Notes: generated by a model from the sequence alone, not told the origin. A stretch of DNA of 64,000 nt from an uncultured Pseudomonadales bacterium (GCA_947259995.1 CAMYOK010000011.1:62001-126000); one strand, 5' to 3'. Numbered from the stretch's first letter, positions 45,578 through 55,453 are shown. A program made the numbers and translations.

Positions 45578-46372
45578 ATGAGCAATGACCTAGGCAAGAC
45601 AGCCCCTCTGCTAGAGACTCAATCGCTTAGCTTGAGCATAGCAGGTCGAAAAATTTGTACGGAGCTCTCGTTACGAGTTCCCGCAGGCCAGTGTTTAGGA
45701 ATATTAGGTCAAAATGGCACTGGCAAAACCACTCTATTACACACCTTAATGAATCTGCGCAGCCCTGATTCTGGCGATATTATTTTAGGCGATAAGCCAT
45801 TAAAGACATGGGACCCCAAATCCTTAGCACAACAGTTAGGAATACTCTTTCAGAACACCCATGACATTATGCCTGCCACAGTCTTAGAGACTGCACTGAT
45901 TGGCAGGCATCCTCATCTCGCAGATTGGCAATGGGAAACAAAAACCGACCTTGCGCTAGCTCAGCAGGCCTTGGAGGAAGTGGGAATCGCCGAACTCGCA
46001 AATCGCGAAATCGCCTCGTTGTCAGGCGGTGAGAGACAACGCCTAGCGATCGCGACCTTACTCACTCAAGAACCCCGTTTATTTCTATTGGACGAACCCG
46101 GCAATCATTTAGATATCGCCTTTGCGCTGCGCTCATTGCAGCTCTTACGCGCTCACATCGAAAGACGACAATGCGCCCTGATTATGGCAACGCATGACAT
46201 CAATCTTGCTGCGCGTTACTGCGAACAAATTTTGTTGCTTTATGGAGAAGGCAAATTCGCTTTAGGGCGCTGCGCAGACGTATTAACGGCGCAAAACCTA
46301 AGCCGAGCCTATGATTGTGAAATTAGAGAGTTTGAAATAGAGAAAGGCAGAAGTGTGTTCTTTCCAGCATAA
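45578..46372 (+). CDS. FecE/BtuD-type ABC importer ATPase
   Basis: This ATPase has 264 residues. Walker A is GQNGTGKTT, the signature is LSGGERQRLAIATLL, Walker B is RLFLLDEPGNH, and the H-loop is ATHDINLAARYC. It pairs with the permease whose stop is three bases upstream, and the three plus-strand genes (hydrolase, permease, ATPase) look like one unit. The ligand is probably an iron chelate or a corrinoid. Neither a binding protein nor a TonB receptor is nearby to settle it, and I see no cobalamin riboswitch upstream. Confidence 0.92.
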   Translation: MSNDLGKTAPLLETQSLSLSIAGRKICTELSLRVPAGQCLGILGQNGTGKTTLLHTLMNLRSPDSGDIILGDKPLKTWDPKSLAQQLGILFQNTHDIMPATVLETALIGRHPHLADWQWETKTDLALAQQALEEVGIAELANREIASLSGGERQRLAIATLLTQEPRLFLLDEPGNHLDIAFALRSLQLLRAHIERRQCALIMATHDINLAARYCEQILLLYGEGKFALGRCADVLTAQNLSRAYDCEIREFEIEKGRSVFFPA

Positions 46373-46379
46373 GCAGCCC

Positions 46380-46412
46380 CTTCTCACAACGCTATTGCAG
46401 CGCTGTGAGAAG
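46380..46412. terminator. Convergent hairpin between the ABC importer and aceF
   Basis: CTTCTCACA and TGTGAGAAG pair over nine bases, with a partly paired inner loop. It lies eight bases after the ATPase stop and 12 before the aceF stop. There is no T-run, so termination strength is uncertain. Confidence 0.6.
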
Positions 46413-46423
46413 AAAGCCAATAA

Positions 46424-48055
46424 TTACAATACAAGCATTCTTATATCGCCAAGCAGTTTAGAGAGATAAGTCGCAAACATGCCACCGTCTACACCGTTCA
46501 CTGCGCGGTGATCGTAAGACAATGCTAGTGGTAGCATCTGACGCGGCTCAAACTGACCATTGATATAGACCGGCTTCACTTGTGTCTTAGAGACACCCAA
46601 GATAGCCACTTCAGGCGCATTGACGATTGGTGTGAATCCAGTGCCACCAAGTGCCCCCAAGCTAGAAATTGTAAAGCACGCCCCTGTCATATCTTCTTTA
46701 GATAAGCGACGGTTCTTAGCTTTTTCACTAAGCGTTATCACTTCTGCTGCCAACTCCCAGATAGACTTTTTGTCGACATCACGAATGACCGGGACCATTA
46801 AGCCAGCTTCTGTCGCCACCGCTACGCCGATATGCACATATTTTTTCTGAATGAGATACTCACCAGAGGAGTGCAAAGACACATTGAACTGTGGGTATTC
46901 GCTAAGCACTTTCGCACAAGCCTTCAATAAGAAAGGCAAGAAAGTTAGGCGCACGCCTTTTTTCTCGGCCTCCTTCTTCATTTCGCCACGGAATTTCTCA
47001 AGCTCTGTGATATCCGCTTCATCAAATTGCGTGACATGAGGAACTACCGACCAATTGCGCTGCATATTAGCGGCAGTCACTTTGTGCAGCTTGCTCATAG
47101 AGATCTCTTCGATCTCACCGAACTGACTGAAGTCGACATCGGGTATTGAAGCCATTACCGCACCACCGGCACTCGCCGCAGGTGCTTGCATACGCGCTTT
47201 CACAAATGCATGTAGGTCTTCTTTCAGAATTCGATTCTTGGCACCGGTACCCGCGACTTGTGTGAGATTCACACCCAGTTCACGTGCTAATTTGCGCACT
47301 GCAGGCCCCGCATACACATCGCCTTCATTGCCGCTTGCCTCGGCCGGTGCTGCGACAGGCGCCGCTGGCGCAGGCGAACTGGCTTTCTGTGGGCTTGGCG
47401 CTTTTGCTGCCGGAGCACTTGCAGGTTTTTCATCTTTCTCAGGCGCTGGTGCTGGTGCAGCTGCTGCAGACCCGCTCACCAATAGGTCGAGGATTGCAGA
47501 GCCTTGCGACACCTTATCGCCTACCTTCAGCTTTAGGGCTTTAACTTCGCCACCCTTGGGCGCCGGCACTTCCATTGCAGCCTTGTCAGACTCCAAAGTA
47601 ATAAGTGGGTCTTCTTCATTGACCGAATCACCAACAGCCACATGGATCTCGATCACTTCAACATCGCTGTCGCCACCAAGGTCTGGCACTTCTATTGTTT
47701 CTACACTGGAACTTGCAGCGGCAGGCGCTGGCTCGGGAGCACTGGCCTTCTCTTGTGCTGCTGGCGCTGATTCTTTCTTTGCCTCTGGCTCCGGTGCTGG
47801 CGCGGACTCTTCCGCCCCTTCAATTTCCATCGTTACGATCTCATCACCTTCCGATACCTGATCACCTAATTTGATCGAGATACTTTTAATGACACCGCTC
47901 TTTGGGCTTGGAATCTCCATAGCCGCTTTATCGCTTTCTAAAACCATCAACGAGTCGTTCTCGCTCACAGTTTGACCTTCGGCCACCAAGATTTCGATGA
48001 CTTCAACGTCCTGTGAATCCCCTAGATTCGGTACTTTTATGCTTTCAACTGGCAC
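46424..48055 (-). CDS. aceF: Pyruvate dehydrogenase E2, dihydrolipoyl acetyltransferase
   Basis: E2 transfers the acetyl group from lipoamide to coenzyme A in the pyruvate dehydrogenase complex. The protein has 543 residues: two lipoyl domains with lysines in ESDKAAMEIPSP (near 45) and ESDKAAMEVPAP (near 160), joined by Ala/Pro-rich linkers. A peripheral-subunit-binding domain (GPAVRKLARELGVNLTQVAG, near 260) and the catalytic domain with SYDHRAVNGVDG near the C-terminus follow. E. coli has three lipoyl domains; two is common in this lineage. aceE lies 50 bases upstream. Confidence 0.97.
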   Translation of the reverse strand: MPVESIKVPNLGDSQDVEVIEILVAEGQTVSENDSLMVLESDKAAMEIPSPKSGVIKSISIKLGDQVSEGDEIVTMEIEGAEESAPAPEPEAKKESAPAAQEKASAPEPAPAAASSSVETIEVPDLGGDSDVEVIEIHVAVGDSVNEEDPLITLESDKAAMEVPAPKGGEVKALKLKVGDKVSQGSAILDLLVSGSAAAAPAPAPEKDEKPASAPAAKAPSPQKASSPAPAAPVAAPAEASGNEGDVYAGPAVRKLARELGVNLTQVAGTGAKNRILKEDLHAFVKARMQAPAASAGGAVMASIPDVDFSQFGEIEEISMSKLHKVTAANMQRNWSVVPHVTQFDEADITELEKFRGEMKKEAEKKGVRLTFLPFLLKACAKVLSEYPQFNVSLHSSGEYLIQKKYVHIGVAVATEAGLMVPVIRDVDKKSIWELAAEVITLSEKAKNRRLSKEDMTGACFTISSLGALGGTGFTPIVNAPEVAILGVSKTQVKPVYINGQFEPRQMLPLALSYDHRAVNGVDGGMFATYLSKLLGDIRMLVL

Positions 48056-48105
48056 TGATCAATGCTCCTGAATAATCTGAATCTTTATTTTAATGAACGA
48101 ACGAC

Positions 48106-50799
48106 TTACATCGTTAACGGATCAACTTTATCTTGGTCAATGCCCATAGACTTCATCGCCTTGGCAATCGTATCGGCAGTGACTAAACCACGCTCCTTGA
48201 GCTCTGTTAATGCCGCGATCACCACGAAGCGATGGTCAACTTCGAAGAAATGGCGCAGATTCTCGCGCGTATCACTGCGGCCGAAACCGTCAGTGCCTAG
48301 AACTCGATATGTATCTGGTACGAATTCACGGATCTGATCCGCTTGGACTTTCATATAGTCCGTAGACGCGATAACAGGGCCAGAAGTTGCCGAGAGGCAC
48401 TTATGAACATAGCTCTCTTTTGGCTTCTTGGTCGGGTGCATCATATTGTAGCGTGTAGTCGACAAGCCATCTTTGCGCAGCTCATTGAAGCTAGTAACGC
48501 TCCAGACATCAACCGCCACCTTGTACTCATCTCGCAACACTTTCGCTGCTTCTCGTACTTCGCGCAGTATAGTGCCGCTACCTAACAGACGCACGCGATC
48601 CTTGTTAATTGCTTTGCCGGAAACTTTATACTCTTTTGTCCCACCATCTTCGAGCAAGTACATCCCTTTGATGATGCCTTCTTCGGCACCTTTTGGCATT
48701 TCTGGGTGCGTGTAGTTTTCATTCATCGTCGTGATGTAGAAATACACTGACTCGCGCTCTTTATACATGCGGCGCATGCCTTCATGCACGATGACGGCCA
48801 ACTCATAAGAGTAAGTCGCGTCATAGCTCACACAGTTCGGAATTGTAGAGGCTAGCAAATGGCTATGGCCATCTTGGTGCTGCAGGCCTTCGCCGTTCAA
48901 TGTTGTACGCCCTGCCGTTGCCCCGATCAAGAAGCCTCGCGCCTGTGAGTCGCCGGCGGCCCATGCCAAGTCGCCAATACGTTGGAAACCAAACATTGAG
49001 TAGTAAATATAAAATGGCACTAATGGGTAATCATTGACGCTATAAGAGGTCGCTGCGGCTAGCCATGCTGAGAAGGCACCCGCTTCCGTGATCCCCTCTT
49101 CGAGCATTTGGCCTTTCTTGTCTTCACGGTAATACATGATCTGCTTTGAATCGACTGGATCGTAAAGCTGACCTTCCGATGAATAGATACCAATTTGACG
49201 GAACATGCCTTCCATACCGAAGGTACGCGCTTCGTCTGGCACGATGGGTACGATGCGGTGTCCGATTTCTTTGTCTTTGCACAAAGTCGTTAGCATCCGC
49301 ACAAACGCCATAGTGGTGGAGATTTCGCGATCTTTAGTGCTTTGCAATTGCGCAGCAAAGGCATCAAGTTTCGGGATGGCCAGCTCTTGCGCAACAGAGC
49401 GACGAGCAGGCACAGGGCCACCTAGGGCCTCACGGCGCTTACGCAGGTAACGCATCTCCAAGCTGTCTTCTGCAGGGCGGTAATAAGGTACCGACTCAAG
49501 CTTGTCGTCTGTAATTGGAATATTGAAACGATCACGGAAGGTCTTCAAGCCTTCAACGTCAAGCTTCTTAACCGAGTGAGCAACGTTCTGCGCTTCCGCT
49601 GTTGAACCAAATGCATAACCTTTTACAGTTTTAGCAAGAATCACTGTTGGTTTGCCATTCGGTGTTGTTGCCTGCTTATAAGCGGCATACACTTTGAATG
49701 GATCGTGACCACCCCGGTTTAGATTCATGATGTCATCGTCTGACAAGTGCTCAACCATCTTCAAAAGCTCTGGGCTCTTACCGAAGAAATGTTCACGCGT
49801 ATAGGCGCCACCATGGCCCCAGTAGTTGATATATTCGCCATCGACCACTTCGTCCATGCGTTGCTGCAGTAAACCGTCTTTGTCGTTGGCCAATAGTGCG
49901 TCCCAATGACGCCCCCAAACCACTTTAATCACATTCCAACCAGCGCCACGGAACACGCCTTCTAGCTCTTGGATTACCTTGCCGTTACCACGCACAGGGC
50001 CATCGAGACGCTGGAGGTTACAGTTGATCACAAAAATAAGATTATCGAGTTTTTCGCGGCCGGCTTTGGCGATCGCGCCAAGTGATTCCGGCTCGTCCGT
50101 CTCACCGTCCCCTAAGAACGCCCATACTTTACGATCGCTATTGTCCATCAACTCACGGCTAGTGAGGTATTTCATCACATGCGCTTGATAGATCGCGGCA
50201 ATAGGGCCTAGGCCCATAGATACTGTCGGGAATTGCCAATAGTCCGGCATCAACCATGGGTGCGGGTAAGAAGAAAGGCCATTGCCGTTGACTTCTTGAC
50301 GGAAATTATCGAGCTGCTCTTCTGAAAGACGTCCTTCCAAGAACGAGCGAGCATAAATACCAGGAGAAGAGTGACCTTGGAAATAGATTAGATCACCGCC
50401 ATGGTCCTCACTCGCACCACGGAAAAAATAGTTGAAGCCAACATCATAAAGTGTGGCTGCCGATGAAAACGTCGAAATATGACCACCGAGTTCAGCGCCA
50501 GGCTTCTTGCCCGCGCGCATGACCATCGCCAAAGCGTTCCAGCGGATAATGCCGCGAATCTGGCGCTCCATGAACATGTCGCCTGGCATTTTCTCTTCTT
50601 CGAGAGTAGAGATGGTGTTGCGGTAGGGAGTTGTAACCGCTGAATAGGGGAGTGTCTGAGTATTACGGGTCGCCTCTTCGGCCAGTCTACCGAGTATGAA
50701 ATGGGCGCGCTCTAAACCTTCTTGATCGATGATTGAGCCTAACGCATCAAGCCATTCTTTGGTTTCGGTAGGGTTTAGATCTTCTTTAGGTAGGCTCAT
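48106..50799 (-). CDS. aceE: Pyruvate dehydrogenase E1, homodimeric type
   Basis: E1 decarboxylates pyruvate with thiamine diphosphate and passes the acetyl group to E2. The protein has 897 residues, close to the E. coli 887. The thiamine-diphosphate motif is FLGDGETDEPES leading to LIFVINCNLQRLDGPV; YWGHGGAYTREHFFGK, RTFGMEGMFRQIG and GEGLQHQDGHSHL are typical blocks. aceF follows 50 bases downstream. A 166-base gap precedes it, without a recognisable PdhR site. Confidence 0.97.
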   Translation of the reverse strand: MSLPKEDLNPTETKEWLDALGSIIDQEGLERAHFILGRLAEEATRNTQTLPYSAVTTPYRNTISTLEEEKMPGDMFMERQIRGIIRWNALAMVMRAGKKPGAELGGHISTFSSAATLYDVGFNYFFRGASEDHGGDLIYFQGHSSPGIYARSFLEGRLSEEQLDNFRQEVNGNGLSSYPHPWLMPDYWQFPTVSMGLGPIAAIYQAHVMKYLTSRELMDNSDRKVWAFLGDGETDEPESLGAIAKAGREKLDNLIFVINCNLQRLDGPVRGNGKVIQELEGVFRGAGWNVIKVVWGRHWDALLANDKDGLLQQRMDEVVDGEYINYWGHGGAYTREHFFGKSPELLKMVEHLSDDDIMNLNRGGHDPFKVYAAYKQATTPNGKPTVILAKTVKGYAFGSTAEAQNVAHSVKKLDVEGLKTFRDRFNIPITDDKLESVPYYRPAEDSLEMRYLRKRREALGGPVPARRSVAQELAIPKLDAFAAQLQSTKDREISTTMAFVRMLTTLCKDKEIGHRIVPIVPDEARTFGMEGMFRQIGIYSSEGQLYDPVDSKQIMYYREDKKGQMLEEGITEAGAFSAWLAAATSYSVNDYPLVPFYIYYSMFGFQRIGDLAWAAGDSQARGFLIGATAGRTTLNGEGLQHQDGHSHLLASTIPNCVSYDATYSYELAVIVHEGMRRMYKERESVYFYITTMNENYTHPEMPKGAEEGIIKGMYLLEDGGTKEYKVSGKAINKDRVRLLGSGTILREVREAAKVLRDEYKVAVDVWSVTSFNELRKDGLSTTRYNMMHPTKKPKESYVHKCLSATSGPVIASTDYMKVQADQIREFVPDTYRVLGTDGFGRSDTRENLRHFFEVDHRFVVIAALTELKERGLVTADTIAKAMKSMGIDQDKVDPLTM

Positions 50800-50965
50800 A
50801 GACTATTATTCTCGCTTTCTTTCCCTTGTGGGGATTCTATAAATTTGACAGGTCGCGATAGAGCAACCCGCCTTGTAAATTATTTACACCGTGGCCAGAT
50901 TTTACCTCAAGACACGGCTTTTTTTCAATGCCCGAAATCCGGTTTTGTAGTTAAACTACAAACTG

Positions 50966-51922
50966 TTACGTCCCGATACCATAGAAGGCCAATAGAGCGA
51001 GCGTACTAATCCAGATTATCTGGCTTCGATCCAATAATGCGACGAGATCTTCGATCTGCTGTACGCATTTACGGGGGCTAAGTTGAGCCGCCCCCTCTTC
51101 TAAATCGATGACCAAGGTATTCATACCGCCCGCTTCTTGGGAGTCATGCACAACCAACGCCTTGTAACCGGTGCCAGCCGCCGCATGGGCACAAAGCAAT
51201 ACGACATCCAAAGCGCTGTGCGCACTAACGAGCAGCTCTCGTAGACGTTTGAATCCTGCCTCAAAGTCACCTGCCAAGGCAAAAGTAAGGCCAAGCAACC
51301 TCGCCACGGGCCATTCAAGCACGAAGATTAGGCGGCGCAACCAATGCTCGTTCGCGGATTCAAAATCCAAATAGGAAAGCGCTCGCAGCTGCACAAGGGC
51401 ATAATACACAATTGCCCCAACTGGCCCTAGTATCAGGTACCAAAAGAGGATGGCGAAAAGCCGCTCGAAGGCATCGGTAAGGATGAATCGGTAGCAATGC
51501 TCATGCAATGCCTCGAAGTCAGCCCCCTTATCTAAACGGATCCCCGGCCAACGCTCCTGCAGGTACAACAACGCCGATTCAAACTCCTCTTCACGCCAAT
51601 ACTGCAAATAGCGTGACACCCATGTTTGTAAATTGCGTGGGTCGAACAGCGCTAGGAGCAATGCCACATGCACACAAAAGCTCACAAACCCAAACAACAC
51701 ACCGTCAATGGCATAGAGAAGCACCAATAAGGCCCCAACAGGGACAGCGATAGTGATAAGCACGCGCCATTCTTGTGACTCCCCCAGCACACTGGGAAGA
51801 CGCGACAATGGCGCCTGCATCCAAGCCACAAAGCGTTGAAACCAGCCATCGCCCGGCAAAGCACGGTCTTTTTGCCAATAGTGATTGATGAGCAAGGCAG
51901 CAAGAATGACTAAAAATTTCAT
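50966..51922 (-). CDS. ampE: AmpE-like inner-membrane regulatory protein
   Basis: The protein has 318 residues and several membrane segments (VLITIAVPVGALLVLLYAI, LLALFDP, FAILFWYLILGPVGAIVYYA, IWISTLALLAFYGIG). FLVILAALLINHYW and DRALPGDGWFQRF at the start and ILFWYLILGPVGA in the middle match the AmpE/CobD-like family. AmpE has been called a membrane sensor in AmpC beta-lactamase induction; its biochemical role is unsettled. It follows ampD by 15 bases, the usual pair. Confidence 0.85.
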   Translation of the reverse strand: MKFLVILAALLINHYWQKDRALPGDGWFQRFVAWMQAPLSRLPSVLGESQEWRVLITIAVPVGALLVLLYAIDGVLFGFVSFCVHVALLLALFDPRNLQTWVSRYLQYWREEEFESALLYLQERWPGIRLDKGADFEALHEHCYRFILTDAFERLFAILFWYLILGPVGAIVYYALVQLRALSYLDFESANEHWLRRLIFVLEWPVARLLGLTFALAGDFEAGFKRLRELLVSAHSALDVVLLCAHAAAGTGYKALVVHDSQEAGGMNTLVIDLEEGAAQLSPRKCVQQIEDLVALLDRSQIIWISTLALLAFYGIGT

Positions 51923-51937
51923 GGTATTCGTCCTAAC

Positions 51938-52495
51938 TCAGGCACATTGAGCACGGTAGTAAGCCCAATCGAAATGCGGACCAGGGTCCGTCTTACGCCC
52001 TGGCGCTATATCACTATGTCCTACGATGTTCGCAAAACTAATATCCGGGTATTCTGCCATTAACTGCTTCGTAACACTAATGAGACTGCGATATTGCTCA
52101 GCGGTAAACGCTTCATCATCGCAGCCCTCCAACTCAATTCCTATTGAGAAATCATTGCAGTTAGTGCGACCTTGAAAATTAGACTCACCGGCATGCCAAG
52201 CCTTTTTATCGAATGGAACGAATTGCGTAAACTGCCCCTGCCGATCAATGAGCAAATGGGCTGACACTGTCAAATGCGCAATTTCACGAAAATACGGGTC
52301 GTCATCTGGGTTCAAGGAGTTGCTAAAAAGGGCTTCAACATACCCTCCTCCATATTGCCCCGGCGGCAAACTAATGTTGTGAATCACCAGCAATGCAATT
52401 TTTGCGGTGTCTGTGCGCTCACTAAAATTAGGAGAGGCAATTTGCCGTGCCCCCACTAATTGGTGCTTCTTGATCAACGATCCTCCTTTGGACAT
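51938..52495 (-). CDS. ampD: 1,6-anhydro-N-acetylmuramyl-L-alanine amidase AmpD
   Basis: AmpD is the cytoplasmic zinc amidase that removes the peptide from anhydro-muropeptides, keeping AmpR inducer levels low. The protein has 185 residues, normal length. Zinc ligands are visible: H39 in LLVIHNISLPPG, a second histidine in the GHSDIAPGRKTDPG motif (with the Asp and Lys), and the C-terminal PHFDW. AWHAGES and NDFSIGIELEG are family blocks. It precedes ampE by 15 bases. Confidence 0.96.
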   Translation of the reverse strand: MSKGGSLIKKHQLVGARQIASPNFSERTDTAKIALLVIHNISLPPGQYGGGYVEALFSNSLNPDDDPYFREIAHLTVSAHLLIDRQGQFTQFVPFDKKAWHAGESNFQGRTNCNDFSIGIELEGCDDEAFTAEQYRSLISVTKQLMAEYPDISFANIVGHSDIAPGRKTDPGPHFDWAYYRAQCA

Positions 52496-52635
52496 GCATT
52501 ATTGCATCCCCCACTTCAATTGGGCGGTATTCTAACTAGTGGCTAGAAATCTATCCAATGTAGCCCACAAAGCTTCTATCAATCGCACCGGCTATACGCC
52601 ATAATTTCACAATACCATGCATTGGCAGAGAGGCG

Positions 52636-53166
52636 ATGAGCGAGAATAATCAACCACATACAACCAAGAAAACGGGAATGGCGATGCTGTTTATCAGTTT
52701 CGCGCTTGGATTAGGTGTGTTGACACTTTTTTTCGATTCAGCGTTGAGCACACGCCAGAACCCCAATCGCAACCCTGAAAGCACTCTGGCCGATGATGGC
52801 AGCATCAGCGTAACTCTGCGACGCAATCCACAAGGCCACTATCTCGTATCAGGCTTCATCAATGACGCACGGGCAAATTTCTTGTTGGACACCGGGGCGA
52901 CCGATGTGGTGATGTCCGAAGCACTAGCTGAACAGGCCGGATTAGAACGCGGTTACCCTACCCGCGCAATGACCGCCAATGGCGAACTCACTGTTTTCTC
53001 TGCCATCATCGACTCGGTTCAAATCGGCAATATTACACTCAATGGCGTCAGCTCAAGCATTAACCCCGCGATGCAAGGTGACACAGTCCTGCTTGGCATG
53101 AGCGCACTGAGGCACATAGAATTTACGCAGCGAGGGGACTCACTCACCTTGCGCTATATTCCCTAA
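52636..53166 (+). CDS. Membrane-anchored retropepsin-like aspartic protease
   Basis: The protein has 176 residues with one N-terminal membrane helix (AMLFISFALGLGVLTLFF) and a periplasmic domain of the clan AA single-domain aspartyl protease type (TIGR02281-like). The active-site motif is FLLDTGATDVVMS, with the paired NGVSSSINPAMQGDTVLLGMSAL later. It is thought to form a dimer; substrates are unknown. It lies 21 bases before nadC and is divergent from ampD. Confidence 0.87.
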   Translation: MSENNQPHTTKKTGMAMLFISFALGLGVLTLFFDSALSTRQNPNRNPESTLADDGSISVTLRRNPQGHYLVSGFINDARANFLLDTGATDVVMSEALAEQAGLERGYPTRAMTANGELTVFSAIIDSVQIGNITLNGVSSSINPAMQGDTVLLGMSALRHIEFTQRGDSLTLRYIP

Positions 53167-53187
53167 ACATCAAGGTATTCCTCCCGC

Positions 53188-54030
53188 ATGCAAAACATCC
53201 GCAACTTACAGACCGATATCGTAATCAATGTGACCAATGCGCTACGCGAAGATATTGGCGATGGCGACATCACGGCCCAGCTCATTCCTAAAGACAAGCA
53301 GGCAGTTGCGAGTATCTTTTGCCGCGAAGACGCCGTTATGTGCGGCACCCCCTGGGTAGAAGAAACTTTGCGACAAATCGACCCTACTATCCAACGCCAA
53401 TGGCAATGCAAAGAGGGAGACGAGGTCGGGCAGGACCAGGCTCTCATCGAGCTACGCGGCAATGCACGCTCGCTTCTCACTGCCGAACGCACATTGCTAA
53501 ACTTCATTCAGAGCTTATCAGGGACCGCCACGCTTTCCCGCGCCTATGCAAACAAGGTTGCGCATACGCAAGTCAAACTACTCGATACTCGCAAGACTAT
53601 TCCAGGGCTGCGCAGCGCACAAAAATATGCGGTAAGAATTGGCGGCTGTCATAATCATAGGATCGGTTTGTTTGACGCATTTCTAATAAAAGAAAATCAT
53701 ATCAACGCCTGCGGATCCATCAGTGCCGCTGTTGCAAAAGCGCAGCAACTACACCCTGGCAAACCCGTGGAAGTCGAAGTCGAGAACCTGCAACAACTCG
53801 AAGAGGCACTCGCAGCACAAGCCGATACCGTCATGCTAGATAATTTTTCGCTTGCAGATTTACGCAAAGCAGTCAAAATCAATTCAGGCAAAGTAAAACT
53901 TGAAGCCTCTGGTGGCATTAATGATAGGACTCTAGTCCCGATTGCAGAGACTGGCGTAGACTTTATCTCCATTGGCGCTTTAACCAAAGATTGCAAAGCC
54001 ATCGACTTATCGATGCTTTTTCACTCATAA
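53188..54030 (+). CDS. nadC: Quinolinate phosphoribosyltransferase NadC
   Basis: NadC makes nicotinate mononucleotide from quinolinate and PRPP in NAD synthesis. The protein has 280 residues, standard length. Family blocks are [69 protein letters not shown], and [13 protein letters not shown], then LEASGGIN. It follows the aspartic protease gene after 21 bases. nadD is in another unit of this window. Confidence 0.97.
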   Translation: MQNIRNLQTDIVINVTNALREDIGDGDITAQLIPKDKQAVASIFCREDAVMCGTPWVEETLRQIDPTIQRQWQCKEGDEVGQDQALIELRGNARSLLTAERTLLNFIQSLSGTATLSRAYANKVAHTQVKLLDTRKTIPGLRSAQKYAVRIGGCHNHRIGLFDAFLIKENHINACGSISAAVAKAQQLHPGKPVEVEVENLQQLEEALAAQADTVMLDNFSLADLRKAVKINSGKVKLEASGGINDRTLVPIAETGVDFISIGALTKDCKAIDLSMLFHS

Positions 54031-54054
54031 AACCTGTGCGTAGAAGGAGCTTTA

Positions 54055-54789
54055 ATGTTTCCGAAATTTCGCAACAAGACTCAAATTTCATGCAATGCAT
54101 CGCGGCATTTAGTTGCTCTTTGCTTGCCATTTCTTACCTCCAGCCTATTTAGTCTCGCTGCCAATGCACACCCAGGACCTTTGGATGAGAATGGTGGCCA
54201 TTACAATGGCGGCTCTTATCACTGCCACTTAGGACTATGTGAACAACCCGACACCTTCACTAGAGGCAACCGCGACAGTTTTTTCTTCGACCCCGAGAGT
54301 CGCAGCAAATTTTTCAACGAAGCTGACTGGCCCTATGACGAAGACTTCGATGGCGATTGTCAGGTCACCCGTACCGAAATCCTAGTTGCCACAAGTAGAG
54401 CTCCCGTTCGCTATACCAACCCTAGAAATTGCGAAGTACGCACAGGCGAATGGTTCGATGAATACACGGGCAAAGTGTTCACCGTTGCCACGCAAATCGA
54501 TCTCGACCATATTGTACCGCTGCGTTACGCCCATAACGTTGGAGGTGACCGCTGGCCAATGAATAAAAAAGTCGCATTCGCCAATGACCCAATGAACTTA
54601 GTACTCACAGAGCGTAGCGAGATTCGCAAGAAGGGCGACAAGGGCCCTAGCCGGTATCTACCCAGAGAAGAGTATCGATGCGATTACGCTAGGCAATGGG
54701 AGGCGATTGCAGAAAAATATGATCTACGCTTGACCAGTCGCGATAGGAACCGTGTTGCATCGATTCTAGAAGACTGTTCGGAGAACTAA
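54055..54789 (+). CDS. Secreted HNH nuclease (DUF1524-type) with an N-terminal His-rich motif
   Basis: The protein has 244 residues. A signal peptide (LVALCLPFLTSSLFSLAANA, about residues 20-40) is followed by a short HPGPLDENGGHYN-GGSYHCH motif rich in histidine, seen in other secreted small-domain proteins. The nuclease core has LDHIVPLRYAHNVG (HNH-like His) and PMNLVLTERSEIRKKGDKGP, which matches the GmrSD/DUF1524 HNH layout NLxLT...NxxKGDxxP. It would be an extracellular or periplasmic endonuclease for nutrient DNA or self-defence; the role is inferred. A bidirectional terminator separates it from the convergent cytochrome gene. Confidence 0.82.
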   Translation: MFPKFRNKTQISCNASRHLVALCLPFLTSSLFSLAANAHPGPLDENGGHYNGGSYHCHLGLCEQPDTFTRGNRDSFFFDPESRSKFFNEADWPYDEDFDGDCQVTRTEILVATSRAPVRYTNPRNCEVRTGEWFDEYTGKVFTVATQIDLDHIVPLRYAHNVGGDRWPMNKKVAFANDPMNLVLTERSEIRKKGDKGPSRYLPREEYRCDYARQWEAIAEKYDLRLTSRDRNRVASILEDCSEN

Positions 54790-54799
54790 AAATTAGAGC

Positions 54800-54831
54800 A
54801 AAAAAAAGGCCCTTAAAAGGGCCTTTTTTTT
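54800..54831. terminator. Bidirectional intrinsic terminator
   Basis: AGGCCCTT and AAGGGCCT pair around two A's, flanked by a long A-run and a long T-run. It lies between two convergent genes, the HNH nuclease and the small cytochrome c, and can serve both strands. Confidence 0.92.
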
Positions 54832-54840
54832 GCGCGATTG

Positions 54841-55242
54841 TTACGGCGCTGGTTCGATATTGATGTCTCTCATCATACCGCTGGAATAGTTTAGCTCTGT
54901 ATCACCTGCTGGAAACCCTAAGATCTCAAACATATAAGCCATCACTACTTCGTACTCACTGTCTAGCAATGCACCTGGCTTGTCCGCTGGCATCGCGCTC
55001 ATGACTTGCTCGAATAAGTACTGAACTGGCTGCCCTCTCCAAGATTGAAAGACGGTCTTGTAATAGTCGGCATTGTGACAAGTTGAGCAGTTAGACTCGA
55101 AAAGTGGCTTACCTTCCGCCGCTTGTTCCGCAGTATAAGCGCCCTCACTCAGGGATGTAGGAGCCGCACCAGCATCTGCAATCGCTGCTGTCGCTAGAAT
55201 TAAAGTCATCAATGTCGCTGTAAAGAGTTTTGCTGTTTTCAT
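54841..55242 (-). CDS. Small periplasmic c-type cytochrome
   Basis: From the ATG at 55242 the protein has 133 residues with a signal peptide (FTATLMTLILATAAIADA). GGAG lies nine bases before this ATG; an ATG six codons upstream is less likely. One heme-binding site, CSTCH, lies near the middle, with FESNCSTCHNADY and a distal-methionine candidate in SAMPADKPGALLD. The chain ends with a proline-rich tail. It would carry electrons in the periplasm; its partner is unknown. It is a single gene between the nuclease and the pilus accessory gene. Confidence 0.86.
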   Translation of the reverse strand: MKTAKLFTATLMTLILATAAIADAGAAPTSLSEGAYTAEQAAEGKPLFESNCSTCHNADYYKTVFQSWRGQPVQYLFEQVMSAMPADKPGALLDSEYEVVMAYMFEILGFPAGDTELNYSSGMMRDINIEPAP

Positions 55243-55453
55243 ATCCGAACACTCCGGCACGTAAGTGCAACTGTTTTACTATTCTTACGGTTTCCATAAT
55301 AGCATTTCAGGCTGAATCTAACCTGAACACCATAATCAGTTTTACGCATAAGCAGCTGATCCGAAGCAGTCCAGAACCCTAAGCATTTGCGCGAAAGGCG
55401 GCTACCTTAAACCAGCCGCCTACATTTATCAAGCTGGCTGAAACGGCTTTTTG

